DNA of 32,509 bases from Chlorobiota bacterium. Its GTDB lineage: Bacteria > Bacteroidota > Ignavibacteria > Ignavibacteriales > Melioribacteraceae. The number at the start of each line of letters is the position of its first letter. The stretch's first letter is position 1. The notes beneath the pieces were generated by a model. It saw only the letters and a list, made by a program, of their open reading frames with translations. It did not search any database and was not told the DNA's origin. This document shows positions 1 through 8,614 of this stretch, in pieces. Both the position numbers and the translations under genes were made by a program. The stretch spans positions 1 through 32,509 of the forward strand of contig JAADIB010000149.1 in assembly GCA_013151565.1 (NCBI GenBank), written 5' to 3'.

Positions 1-326
1 CCTGTTCCTGTAGGGTCTCCACCCTGTAACATGAAATCAGGTATTACACGATGAAATATGATATTATCATATTTGCCTGTTGTTGCTAACCCAACAAAAT
101 TCTCAACCGTTTTAGGAACTCTCCTTGCAAAAAGCTCAAGCTCTATATCGCCCATATTTGTTTTGATTGTCGCGACTAATTTTTCGTTATCTTTAAGATT
201 CATTAGTTCTTTCACTTTTTCCTCTGCTTTAGTTAATGACTTTTTACCGATTTTTTCTGTAGATGTTTTATCCCCGCTGCATGCAAAAAACATCAGGGAC
301 AAAAGTATAAAAATTATTTGCTTCAT
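1..326 (-). CDS. Cyclophilin-type peptidyl-prolyl cis-trans isomerase, lipoprotein (3' end missing)
   Basis: This is the N-terminal 108 residues of a cyclophilin, cut by the left edge of the window. Cyclophilins isomerise X-Pro bonds during protein folding. After a hydrophobic leader ([19 protein letters not shown]) with a Cys that could be lipidated, there is a charged linker. The cyclophilin fold then starts with [16 protein letters not shown] and continues through [10 protein letters not shown] to [19 protein letters not shown]. The Arg and Phe of [14 protein letters not shown] are the conserved active-site strand of the family. The lipobox is loose (FFAC), so membrane anchoring is likely but not certain. 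The start lies 10 bases after the uppP stop codon, which suggests it is the last visible gene of the ftsK-lolA-uppP transcription unit. Confidence 0.9.
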   Translation of the reverse strand, partial: MKQIIFILLSLMFFACSGDKTSTEKIGKKSLTKAEEKVKELMNLKDNEKLVATIKTNMGDIELELFARRVPKTVENFVGLATTGKYDNIIFHRVIPDFMLQGGDPTGT

Positions 327-336
327 TGTTTTCCTC

Positions 337-1185
337 TTATGCACTTATTATGTTTAATCCAATTAGAATGAAAATTGCGATACCTATAAAAACTCTATAA
401 TAGACAAAAACCATAGTTGAATGCTTTTTCAAATATGATAATAAGAATGCAATTGTTATATAACCGCTCACTGCTGAGGCGATTGTTGCAATTGCTAAAG
501 TTATTAATCCATCTGTCTGTATGTATTCCAAGGAACTGTAAAATTCCAAAAGACCGCTTCCGAGTATTGCCGGAACACTTAGCAGAAAAGAAAACCGTGC
601 AGCGGTCTCTCTTTTAAGCCCGACAAAAATACCTGCTGTAATAGTTGTACCGGAGCGGGATGAACCTGGTATCAGAGCCAGTGATTGTGCAAATCCAATA
701 AGTAAAGAATCTTTCCAAGTGATATCCTTCATTTCACGTTTGAATTTTCCAACCCTTTCGGCAAAAGCAAGAATTAATCCAAGAACAATTAAACTTGTTG
801 CAATTACATACAAGTTTTTTGTAAAGGCACCTTCAATAGCATCCTTGAAGCCAAGCCCTATTATTGCAACCGGTATTGACCCGAGAATTATGAACCATCC
901 CATCTTTGAATTCATATCTTGCTCAGAATATTTTTTTCTCTCAAGTAAATTCTCTTTCAAAAAAGTGATAAAAATATTCCAAAGGTCTTTCCAAAAATAA
1001 ATAATAATTGCCAGGAGTGTCCCGAGTTGAATGACCGCAATAAATGAAGTCCACCTCTCAGGATTTTCTGCAGATATCAAACCCATAAGTTTGCCTATAA
1101 TTGTTAAATGCCCTGTACTGCTGATCGGTAGGAATTCTGTCAGTCCCTGAACAATACCTAAAAATAACGCTTCTAAATAACTCAA
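337..1185 (-). CDS. uppP: Undecaprenyl-diphosphate phosphatase UppP (BacA family)
   Basis: This 282-residue integral membrane protein dephosphorylates undecaprenyl diphosphate to recycle the lipid carrier for peptidoglycan and other envelope polymers. Family signatures are present: the QGLTE segment (Q13xxxE17) running into FLPISSTGH (residues 18-26), and PGSSRSGT at 173-180, whose Arg177 is the catalytic-type residue. Length is normal for the family and about eight hydrophobic segments are visible. The start is TTG, chosen because a strong Shine-Dalgarno sequence (AGAGGTG) lies a few bases upstream and the N terminus [14 protein letters not shown] matches the family. It follows an outer-membrane protein gene by 11 bases and precedes the cyclophilin gene by 10, so it is probably co-transcribed with both. 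Confidence 0.96.
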   Translation of the reverse strand: MSYLEALFLGIVQGLTEFLPISSTGHLTIIGKLMGLISAENPERWTSFIAVIQLGTLLAIIIYFWKDLWNIFITFLKENLLERKKYSEQDMNSKMGWFIILGSIPVAIIGLGFKDAIEGAFTKNLYVIATSLIVLGLILAFAERVGKFKREMKDITWKDSLLIGFAQSLALIPGSSRSGTTITAGIFVGLKRETAARFSFLLSVPAILGSGLLEFYSSLEYIQTDGLITLAIATIASAVSGYITIAFLLSYLKKHSTMVFVYYRVFIGIAIFILIGLNIISA

Positions 1186-1196
1186 CTATTCACCTC

Positions 1197-1832
1197 TTAA
1201 AAGAAATATGAAACACCTATATCAACACTTACTGAAAAAGAGTTTATGTTGACATTTTCATTAATAACGCTGTTATGCAAGTTCCGCTCACCATTAGCCG
1301 GTTCTCCCGGGAAATCAAAACGCATAGTACCACCGACATTCGCGTAAAAATTTCCTCCTAATTTTGTATGCCCTTGAGCTCTTAGTAATAATCCATATCC
1401 AATTGTGGAATAATTTTCTGTAAGGATTATCTTTTCACTTAGATCAATAATCCTTATTCCCGCACCGCCGCCGAACTTGAATTTATATCCTTCTCCATTT
1501 ATTACATAGTATGCCAGCAATGACGGTTTATGATGACCGTATTCCAGTTCATAGTTTGTAAATCCTATAGATGTATTATAACTGTATAAGGTATACACAT
1601 CCTCTATGCCAAGTTGAAAAGTGGGTGTAACAGAAAAATCAGCTTCCAAATAAAATTCTGCTGTGGAACTGAATGTAGGTTGTTTTTTCTCAGACGGGAA
1701 AGACATATTGAAATAATCATTCAATGAACTATTAGTTAGAAAACTTATTCCCATCCCCGCTGCAATATCAACCTGTGCAGATATATTTTTAGTTACGAAG
1801 AAAACCAATAAAATAAATACAATTTTTTTCAT
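1197..1832 (-). CDS. Putative outer-membrane beta-barrel protein
   Basis: I do not recognise a named family for this 211-residue protein. It has a clear signal peptide (MKKIVFILLVFFVTKNISAQ, cleavage expected after residue 18-20). The rest is rich in alternating aromatic, glycine and polar residues, and the C terminus SVSVDIGVSYFF ends in an aromatic, as beta-barrel outer-membrane proteins typically do. A barrel in the outer membrane is therefore inferred. The start codon overlaps the stop of the upstream flippase-like gene by four bases (ATGA), which indicates translational coupling within the ftsK-lolA-uppP operon. The co-operonic LolA and UppP support an envelope role, but no specific function can be assigned. 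Confidence 0.75.
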   Translation of the reverse strand: MKKIVFILLVFFVTKNISAQVDIAAGMGISFLTNSSLNDYFNMSFPSEKKQPTFSSTAEFYLEADFSVTPTFQLGIEDVYTLYSYNTSIGFTNYELEYGHHKPSLLAYYVINGEGYKFKFGGGAGIRIIDLSEKIILTENYSTIGYGLLLRAQGHTKLGGNFYANVGGTMRFDFPGEPANGERNLHNSVINENVNINSFSVSVDIGVSYFF

Positions 1833-2902
1833 ATTCCTGTTGTCTCACCTCTAATAACTGAAAAGAAATTTTCCTTAGGAAATCCTAGTTTTGCTCTATA
1901 TCTATTGATATATGCAATAAAGCCAAACATTGAAACTACAAACACAATTATTGATACTGTATGAGTAAGTAAAGCATAAGCTGAACCGGCTTCCTGAGTG
2001 AAGGCGAACAATCCTACAAGAACTGATTTGACTATAAAATGATATGATCCGGCTCCGCCTGGAGTAGGAATAATAACGCCAAAAGCACTTATCGTCATTA
2101 CAACCCAAGCCATTCCAAAACTCACTTCATAAGATGAACTAAAATTGAGCACAAAAAATCCCAAATAAGAACTCAATCCATAGCTCAGCATCATAGCCAC
2201 CGAAAAAATAATGACCCACAAATAATTTCGGACTCCTTTTATTGTAGCAAATCCATCGATCAGCATTTCGAAAATATATGATAACCTTTTTGCCGCTTTT
2301 TCTGAAAAGCGTCCGACAAACTTAACTATCCAGTCATAGAACTTATGTTTAAACTTAACGAGCAGAATAATAACAGCAATGATCAGAATAATTCCAAGAA
2401 ACCCAAAGTATAAAGCGGACTTGAGCCAGAACACATCATTGTAAAGACTTCCCGGATAAATAATTACACTAGCTAAAACCGAAACTCCAAGTATAAGAAT
2501 ATCGATCACGCGTTCAACAACTATGGTACCAAGTACTGACGAGCGGGATATATCCTCCCATCTGCCGGCAAACATTCCCCGGTAAAATTCACCAAGACGC
2601 GGGACAAAACTATTAACACCGTAACCTATCATAATTGCGCCTAGTAGATAGAGCAATGAAGTGTCCTCTTTAGTTGAACGAAGCATCACTTTCCAGCGTA
2701 ATGCCCTAATGATGTGCGAGATATAAAATGACATGATGAAAATAATAAACCAAACAAGTGATGAATTGGCTATTATCTCTAGGGCTTTTCCCATATCTAC
2801 ATCTTTAAATGTTAGATAAAGAAAAAACAGCGTAAGCAGTACCGGGATTATGTACCCTAAAATTTTTTTAACTTTAGAGCTTTTTTTTTTATCTGAGGTC
2901 AA
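1829..2902 (-). CDS. Flippase-like / lysylphosphatidylglycerol synthase transmembrane-domain protein (YbhN/UPF0104 family)
   Basis: This 357-residue polytopic membrane protein resembles the stand-alone transmembrane domain found in MprF-type lysylphosphatidylglycerol synthases and in YbhN/UPF0104 proteins. Visible family features are a basic N terminus (MTSDKKKSSKVKK), a first helix followed by LTFKDVDMGK, the segment IIRALRWKVMLRS, YGVNSFVPRLGEFYRG (residues about 93-108) and the PTPGGAGSYHF motif near 280. About eight hydrophobic helices are visible. No soluble aminoacyl-transferase domain is present, so it cannot be a complete MprF. Family members are proposed to move lipids or lipid-linked substrates across the inner membrane; the substrate here is unknown. 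It overlaps lolA by 14 bases and the next OMP gene by four. Confidence 0.85.
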   Translation of the reverse strand: MTSDKKKSSKVKKILGYIIPVLLTLFFLYLTFKDVDMGKALEIIANSSLVWFIIFIMSFYISHIIRALRWKVMLRSTKEDTSLLYLLGAIMIGYGVNSFVPRLGEFYRGMFAGRWEDISRSSVLGTIVVERVIDILILGVSVLASVIIYPGSLYNDVFWLKSALYFGFLGIILIIAVIILLVKFKHKFYDWIVKFVGRFSEKAAKRLSYIFEMLIDGFATIKGVRNYLWVIIFSVAMMLSYGLSSYLGFFVLNFSSSYEVSFGMAWVVMTISAFGVIIPTPGGAGSYHFIVKSVLVGLFAFTQEAGSAYALLTHTVSIIVFVVSMFGFIAYINRYRAKLGFPKENFFSVIRGETTGI

Positions 2903-3503
2903 TTACTTCAACTCCTTCAGAAGGTTCAAAATTAAATAATTGCCCCGATAGCTTGTTGTTAAGTTGAACTGAATCTAATTCGAAAACGAACTTCATATTA
3001 TTGAAATCTGTGATCTCAACTTTTGTAATTACATCATTTTTATCAACAGATATTAGTACAGATTTAAAGTTAAGCCGATCATCTTTAGGAGTTAATTTTA
3101 TTTCAGTAACCCCGGGTTTCCTTTCTACAATTTCTTTATCACACATATCAGGATAGGAATTGATAATTTCCGGGAGAGAAAAATTCGTGTAATCATTGTC
3201 GTATTTGGAAATTATCACTTTGTTCGTTGATTTATTGAAGTTCCAAACGGTAACGCCGTTAGAAACGATTAGTCTGTCTTTGACTTCAATTCTAAGGCTG
3301 TTATCCTTTTTAAAATAAAATTTACCTGTTAAGATCGTTGGCTTTTTTTTCTCGGAAGAATAGATCGTCTGAATGAAATTCGCTTTTAAATCATTTATTG
3401 TAGAAAATTTTGTCTGAATTTCTTGAACGACTTCATCAGCTGTTTGTGCATTTATAATTCCAGCTAATAGAATCACGAAAATTACATTTATCAATTTTTT
3501 CAT
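2889..3503 (-). CDS. lolA: Outer-membrane lipoprotein carrier protein LolA
   Basis: This 204-residue periplasmic protein has a signal peptide (MKKLINVIFVILLAGIINAQ) followed by a LolA-type half-barrel. Diagnostic segments are the FSTINDLKANFIQTIYSSE stretch, the beta strands LTGKFYFKKDNSLRIEV, and NGVTVWNFNKSTNKVIISKYD. LolA carries lipoproteins released by the LolCDE ABC transporter through the periplasm to the outer membrane. It overlaps ftsK by four bases (ATGA) on the 5' side and the flippase-like gene by 14 bases on the 3' side. The ftsK-lolA order is also known from proteobacteria, which strengthens the assignment. The family diverges strongly in sequence, so the call rests on pattern, size, signal peptide and context together. 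Confidence 0.88.
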   Translation of the reverse strand: MKKLINVIFVILLAGIINAQTADEVVQEIQTKFSTINDLKANFIQTIYSSEKKKPTILTGKFYFKKDNSLRIEVKDRLIVSNGVTVWNFNKSTNKVIISKYDNDYTNFSLPEIINSYPDMCDKEIVERKPGVTEIKLTPKDDRLNFKSVLISVDKNDVITKVEITDFNNMKFVFELDSVQLNNKLSGQLFNFEPSEGVEVIDLR

Positions 3504-5974
3504 ATTGATCTCAGAATAGTTTCTAATTGCTCTTCGTCTTCAACTATAACTTCTCTCGCTTTACTTCCTTCGGACGGTCCGACAATACCAGCCTGCTCAA
3601 GTTGATCAACAATTCTTGCCGCACGGGAATATCCTAACTTTAACTTTCTCTGAAGCAGTGATACCGAACCCTGCTGATGCCTGATTATAACACGCGCAGC
3701 ATCTTCAAACATCGGGTCAAGATCTGCAAGGAAATTTTCATCCGCATTGTTCTTCTTTTCAAACATTGACGGCAAGAAGTATCGCTTTGAATATCCTTTT
3801 TGAATATAAATTGCATTAGTGACTTTTTCAACTTCTTCAGTTGAGATAAAAGCATTTTGAATACGAATTGGTTTCGGCATTCCGGCGGGAAGGAAAAGCA
3901 TATCACCTCTTCCAAGCAACTGTTCGGCGCCATTCATATCCAGAATCGTTCGCGAATCAATTTTAGTAGCTACTTGATAAGCTATTCGCGCCGGGAAGTT
4001 TGCTTTTATCACACCGGTTATCACATTTACCGATGGTCTCTGAGTCGCAACCACCAAATGAATACCAACCGCTCTTGCCAATTGTGCAATTCTGGCTATC
4101 GGTTCTTCAACTTCTTTCCCGGAAGTCATCATCAAGTCTGCCAACTCGTCAATTATAATAACTATATAAGGTAATTTATGATGCTTGATTTTATCAGTAT
4201 CAGACGGTCTGGTTTTTGGATTTTCAACTTTCTTGTTATAATCAATAATATTTCTAACTCCTGCTTTGGCAAGTTTATCATAACGTTTTTCCATCTCGTA
4301 TTCAACTGCTTTAAGCGCTATCAGCGCATTCGATGGAATAGTTATGATCTCTTCATCCAGATCCGGAGAAACTGCAAGATAGTGTTTGCTTAATTTTTTA
4401 TAAAACGATAACTCGATTTTTTTAGGATCAATAATCATGAACTTAACGTCAGACGGGTCCTTTGCATAGAGTAAACTTGTTATCAGCATATTTATCCCGA
4501 CACTTTTCCCGGAACCTGTTGCACCGGCAATCAATAAGTGAGGCATCGCTGTTAGATCAGTAATATAAACATCACCGATTATTGTCTTTCCAAGTGCGAT
4601 CGGTAATGCAGCCTTTGATTCGTGTAGCTTTGCAATGATTGATCTTGCTTTTACAGTCGTGGATCTTTCATTAGGAATTTCCACACCAATTGCTTTTTTG
4701 CCCGGTATTGGAGCTATGATCCTGATCCCCCTTGCAGCAAGGGCTAATGCAATATCGTGTTCCAGACTTACAATCCTGCTGATCTTTACTCCCGGAGCAG
4801 GAACAATTTCGTACTGTGTAACTACTGGTCCAGGTGTAACCGAAATATCTTCTATTTTTATATCGAATAAAGCCAATTTCTCTTTGAGCAGTTGAGCATT
4901 ATGTTTAAGTTCATGCTCGGGAATTTTAAAATCTTCATCCAGAGGCATATCTAATAAATTGATGCTTGGAGGAATAAACTTAATTTTTTCTTCCCATTGT
5001 TCCGGCAGGTTTTCTTCTTCCGCTTCAACACTCGGCGGTTTAGTATCTATTTTCTTCGCCGAATCCTCACTCATTATCTGTGGTTCAAGCGGTTGGAATG
5101 AAGGATCAATAACTTCTTTCTTTTCTTCATCCATTTTATGAACAATGGTGATCTTAGTTTCAACAGGTTCCCCAGGTTCTTCAGCCGGAATTTCCTCTTC
5201 AGCAACTTTCTTCTTCTTTTTCAGTAAAGTTGATTTACCTTTTTCTTTCCTCGATAATTTTTTTATCTTACCAAGATTATCCTCTTCCGCTTCGGTTTTG
5301 ACAGTGATCTTTGTATCTTCATCTGTTTCCAACGCACCACGGAAGAACTTTTTGAAGAATCCAAAAATACTTTCAATTTTGAGATCAAATGCTAATACTA
5401 TTATAATCAAAAGTAGCGCAAATAATACAATTATACTTCCAAGCCCGCCAAGTAGTCTTCCAACAGCGCCGCCAAAAAAGTCGCCGACTTTACCTGATAA
5501 TTCAATTGAATCATATAGAAGTCCCAATTCAACTCTCAACATTCCGAAAAATGTGGAAATTATAAGGGCGGTATAAAGTAAAAAGTTTGAAAGATGAATT
5601 GCAAGTTTGTAACTCTCCTCTTTCAGTAAAGCATATCCCCAAATAAAAATAACAATGGGAATAACGATAGAAAAATAACCGATAGTGGAATTAATAAAAA
5701 ATGAGGAAATATAAGCTCCGAGAATACCTAGCCAATTATGAATACTAGAATACCGGCTGATTGTTTCAGGGTTAGATGAAAAGACATTGAGCAGATCGGT
5801 AAAACCCAATGAAAGATTCGCTTCGTCATATCTTGAGTATGATAAAATACTCAAAAAAGTAAGGAGCGAAAAGATAATCAAGAAGAAGCCGAAAAGTTTC
5901 TTTTTCTTTTCAACTGAAACTTCTTTGGATTTACTTTGGGTAGATGTTTTTTTTGTTCTTTTTTTTACAGCCAT
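3500..5974 (-). CDS. ftsK: DNA translocase FtsK (SpoIIIE family)
   Basis: This 824-residue septal DNA pump moves the chromosome terminus through the closing division septum and activates XerCD at dif. The N terminus is basic and followed by about four membrane helices (roughly residues 27-200). A charged linker rich in Lys and Glu runs to about residue 330. The motor follows, with Walker A GATGSGKS near 482-489, Walker B YIVIIIDELADLMM near 600-613 and the AQLARAVGIHLVVATQRPSVNVITG segment. The C-terminal gamma winged helix (QQGSVSLLQRKLKLGYSRAA, then DQLEQAGIVGP) reads KOPS-type DNA polarity signals. The comB-like gene ends about 32 bases upstream. lolA overlaps the ftsK stop by four bases, so ftsK appears to open an envelope operon. 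Confidence 0.98.
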   Translation of the reverse strand: MAVKKRTKKTSTQSKSKEVSVEKKKKLFGFFLIIFSLLTFLSILSYSRYDEANLSLGFTDLLNVFSSNPETISRYSSIHNWLGILGAYISSFFINSTIGYFSIVIPIVIFIWGYALLKEESYKLAIHLSNFLLYTALIISTFFGMLRVELGLLYDSIELSGKVGDFFGGAVGRLLGGLGSIIVLFALLLIIIVLAFDLKIESIFGFFKKFFRGALETDEDTKITVKTEAEEDNLGKIKKLSRKEKGKSTLLKKKKKVAEEEIPAEEPGEPVETKITIVHKMDEEKKEVIDPSFQPLEPQIMSEDSAKKIDTKPPSVEAEEENLPEQWEEKIKFIPPSINLLDMPLDEDFKIPEHELKHNAQLLKEKLALFDIKIEDISVTPGPVVTQYEIVPAPGVKISRIVSLEHDIALALAARGIRIIAPIPGKKAIGVEIPNERSTTVKARSIIAKLHESKAALPIALGKTIIGDVYITDLTAMPHLLIAGATGSGKSVGINMLITSLLYAKDPSDVKFMIIDPKKIELSFYKKLSKHYLAVSPDLDEEIITIPSNALIALKAVEYEMEKRYDKLAKAGVRNIIDYNKKVENPKTRPSDTDKIKHHKLPYIVIIIDELADLMMTSGKEVEEPIARIAQLARAVGIHLVVATQRPSVNVITGVIKANFPARIAYQVATKIDSRTILDMNGAEQLLGRGDMLFLPAGMPKPIRIQNAFISTEEVEKVTNAIYIQKGYSKRYFLPSMFEKKNNADENFLADLDPMFEDAARVIIRHQQGSVSLLQRKLKLGYSRAARIVDQLEQAGIVGPSEGSKAREVIVEDEEQLETILRSI

Positions 5975-6006
5975 TAACCAACCCAGATCAACTTAGTAAG
6001 ATAATG

Positions 6007-6741
6007 CTAAATATTGTTTTTTTTGAATAGTTTGATCTCTCCACCTTTGTAGAAAGGAATGATAGGCATATTATCTATTTCAGCACAAAACTTAAGGTCG
6101 TCTTCGAAACCGTTTTTTATCAATAATTTACCATGTTCGCTTTCACGGAGCATCTCTAATACATTAGAACCGAACTGCTCATTTAAAACTAAACTAGCTT
6201 TAGCGGCATCGGTAATTTCAATATCTTCTTTTAATGATTGCATTTTTTGGATCAATGCACCGGCACAAATAGTATCCTCCATGCAGAACATACCATGAGA
6301 ACCTGCTGCAATAATTTCTACATCTTTATCAAGCTCGGTCAAATGTTCTGCAACAATAGACAAATTATTAAAACTTGTAATAAATAATTTATCCGAATAT
6401 TTTGCTTTCACTACAGCTTTTGATCCATTAGTTGTAAACAAAATTATCGATTTACCATGGACCAATCCTTTTGTATAATCTTGTGGTGAATTACCCAGGT
6501 CAAATCCGTCTATAATCTTAGTATTTCTTTCTCCGCATAACAGAGTCTGACCGCCATGAGCATTTACGGAAATCTTCATTGCAAAATCAATTGATCCAAC
6601 AGGAATAATTTCCTTTGCCCCGTTATTCAGCGCTTGAACGATCACCGAAGTTGCTCTTAAAACATCTATAGCAACCGAAGTTTTCCCGGTGAAATAAAGT
6701 TCATCAACATTATTTGGAGATAATAATACGTTTACTTTCAT
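6007..6741 (-). CDS. comB: ComB-family 2-phosphosulfolactate phosphatase
   Basis: This 244-residue protein matches the ComB family through IDVLRAT (residues 25-31), the GER at 70-72 and GFDLGNSP (79-86), which build the Mg-dependent acid phosphatase site. In methanogens ComB converts 2-phosphosulfolactate to sulfolactate in coenzyme M biosynthesis. Many bacteria without coenzyme M carry the family, where the product may be sulfolactate or something else, so the family call is firm and the physiological substrate is not. No comA, comC or sulfolactate-degradation genes are visible nearby. The neighbours are gcvT upstream and ftsK downstream, with short gaps of 47 and 32 bases, and neither explains a sulfonate role. 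Confidence 0.88.
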   Translation of the reverse strand: MKVNVLLSPNNVDELYFTGKTSVAIDVLRATSVIVQALNNGAKEIIPVGSIDFAMKISVNAHGGQTLLCGERNTKIIDGFDLGNSPQDYTKGLVHGKSIILFTTNGSKAVVKAKYSDKLFITSFNNLSIVAEHLTELDKDVEIIAAGSHGMFCMEDTICAGALIQKMQSLKEDIEITDAAKASLVLNEQFGSNVLEMLRESEHGKLLIKNGFEDDLKFCAEIDNMPIIPFYKGGEIKLFKKNNI

Positions 6742-6788
6742 TTGTCCGCAATTTTATTTTTGTCCTCATTTATCATGCTAACTGCATG

Positions 6789-7871
6789 TTATTTTTTAAT
6801 AAAAGGCAATTTAACTATTGTTAATGGAATTTCCTTATTCCTTACCTTTACATTAAGCTGTTCATCTGAATCTATATAATTTTCATCTACATAACCAAGT
6901 GCAATCGGGTGACCGAGAATCGGGCTTAAGGTACCGCTTGTAATATTGCCAACAATTTCGCCGTTTAGTGCAATTTCGTAACCATGCCTCGGTAAAACTC
7001 TTTCTTCCGAGATCATTGCAACCAGTTTACGTTTTACGCCTTCTTCCTTAACTTTAAGAATAGCGTCTCGCCCGATAAAGTCACCTTTATTCACTTTTGT
7101 TATCCAACCTAACCCCGCTTCAATAGGATTTGTTGTTTCATCAATATCATTTCCGTATAAACAAAAACCCATTTCTAATCTTAAGCTATCCCTAGCGCCA
7201 AGTCCAGCAGGCTGAATCTGGTATTTTTTACCAATATCAAATAGTTTATCCCAAAATTCTTCAGCTTTTTTTTCATCGGTTTTAAAGTACAATTCGTATC
7301 CCAATTCACCGGTGTAACCTGTACGCGATACCAGCATATCGATTCCACCACATTTTGCATTAAAAAAGCGATAGTATTCTAAATCTAACTTTCTATCGCA
7401 AATTCCCTGCAAAACTTTTCGGGAATTTGGTCCTTGTACAGCAAGCAGAGAATATTCATCACTCTCGTTCAGTATTTCTACTCCGAATGAATTATTCTTA
7501 TGCATCCAGTTAACATCTTTTTCAATATTTGAAGCATTTATTACAAGAAAATATTCATTCTCATCAATTCTATAAACCAACAAGTCGTCAATAATTCCGC
7601 CGTTTTCGTTACACATTGCCGAATACTGCACACTGCCGTCAGATAATTTAGAAACATCGTTGATGGTTAGATACTGGACAAAATCGAAAGCCCGCTCACC
7701 TTTGATCCTAACTTCTCCCATGTGTGAAACGTCAAAAACCCCAACAGAATTTCGAACGGCTTTATGCTCATCAATTATTGAAGTGTATTGAACAGGCATT
7801 AAATATCCGGCAAAATCAATTAGTTTTGCTCCTAATCTTTCGTGTATATTATAAAACTTCGTCTTTTTCAT
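6789..7871 (-). CDS. gcvT: Aminomethyltransferase, glycine cleavage system T protein
   Basis: This 360-residue enzyme transfers the aminomethyl carbon from lipoylated GcvH to tetrahydrofolate, releasing ammonia and forming 5,10-methylene-THF. The whole family pattern is present: the N terminus FYNIHERLGAKLIDFAGYLMPVQY, VGVFDVSHMGE near residues 43-53, VSRTGYTGELGYELYF near 180-195, PAGLGARDSLRLEMGFCLYG and the C-terminal GNITSGTLSPILGHPIALGY. Length is normal. gcvH and gcvP are not in this window, so the glycine cleavage genes are dispersed in this genome. It sits about 44 bases downstream of the transaldolase gene and 47 upstream of comB, all in the same direction. Confidence 0.97.
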   Translation of the reverse strand: MKKTKFYNIHERLGAKLIDFAGYLMPVQYTSIIDEHKAVRNSVGVFDVSHMGEVRIKGERAFDFVQYLTINDVSKLSDGSVQYSAMCNENGGIIDDLLVYRIDENEYFLVINASNIEKDVNWMHKNNSFGVEILNESDEYSLLAVQGPNSRKVLQGICDRKLDLEYYRFFNAKCGGIDMLVSRTGYTGELGYELYFKTDEKKAEEFWDKLFDIGKKYQIQPAGLGARDSLRLEMGFCLYGNDIDETTNPIEAGLGWITKVNKGDFIGRDAILKVKEEGVKRKLVAMISEERVLPRHGYEIALNGEIVGNITSGTLSPILGHPIALGYVDENYIDSDEQLNVKVRNKEIPLTIVKLPFIKK

Positions 7872-7915
7872 CTACTTGTAATTTTACTTTTTTATCAATA
7901 CAGTTGACTTTATTA

Positions 7916-8569
7916 TCAAACTATAGTTGAGTTTAATTTGTTCCAATCACTCAAAAATTTATCAATACCGTTATCGGTAAGAGGATGTTTGAATAATTGC
8001 TCTATAACTTTAAATGGAACCGTTGCAATATCTGCGCCAATCATTGCCGCTTCGACTATATGAAGAGGATTTCTTATACTTGCAACAATTATCTCAGTTT
8101 GAAAATCATAATTATCATAAATTTGAACAATTTGCTCGATCAAATCCATTCCAACAGCACTGATATCATCAAGTCTGCCAACAAACGGACTAATATAAGA
8201 AGCTCCGGCTTTTGCAGCCAAAATTGCTTGACTGGCTGAAAAACACAAGGTAACATTCGTTTTTATCCCTAAACCGGATAATGACTTAACAGCTTTAATT
8301 CCATCTTTGGTTAACGGAATTTTTACCACGATATTTTCATGAATAGCCGCCAGTTCTTTTGCTTCATTAATCATTCCTTCATAATCAAGAGCAATTACCT
8401 CAGCGCTTATGGGTCCGTCAACTATTTTAATAATTTCGTCTAATAAACCTTTAAAATCTTTTCCTTCTCTTGAGACAAGTGTCGGATTGGTTGTAACACC
8501 ATCCAAAATTCCCATTGCTGCGGCTTCTTTAATTTCTTCAATGTTTGCCGTATCGATAAAAAATTTCAT
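7916..8569 (-). CDS. tal: Transaldolase, short (TalC / MipB-like) type
   Basis: This 217-residue aldolase belongs to the small transaldolase/fructose-6-phosphate aldolase family. It begins [13 protein letters not shown] and contains [10 protein letters not shown] (residues 23-32), the Schiff-base Lys83 in VVKIPLT and SPFVGRLDD at 127-135. Residues that separate the two activities can be read: Glu57 in SAEVIA and Phe129 in SPFV are the transaldolase-like choices, where fructose-6-phosphate aldolases carry Gln and Tyr. I therefore favour true transaldolase, which moves dihydroxyacetone units between sugar phosphates in the non-oxidative pentose phosphate pathway. It lies 45 bases downstream of the RNase E/G gene. 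No other pentose-phosphate gene is nearby. Confidence 0.94.
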   Translation of the reverse strand: MKFFIDTANIEEIKEAAAMGILDGVTTNPTLVSREGKDFKGLLDEIIKIVDGPISAEVIALDYEGMINEAKELAAIHENIVVKIPLTKDGIKAVKSLSGLGIKTNVTLCFSASQAILAAKAGASYISPFVGRLDDISAVGMDLIEQIVQIYDNYDFQTEIIVASIRNPLHIVEAAMIGADIATVPFKVIEQLFKHPLTDNGIDKFLSDWNKLNSTIV

Positions 8570-8614
8570 TTTAATTCTCTCATTTATTAATCTTATATTG
8601 AAACTTACTAAATA

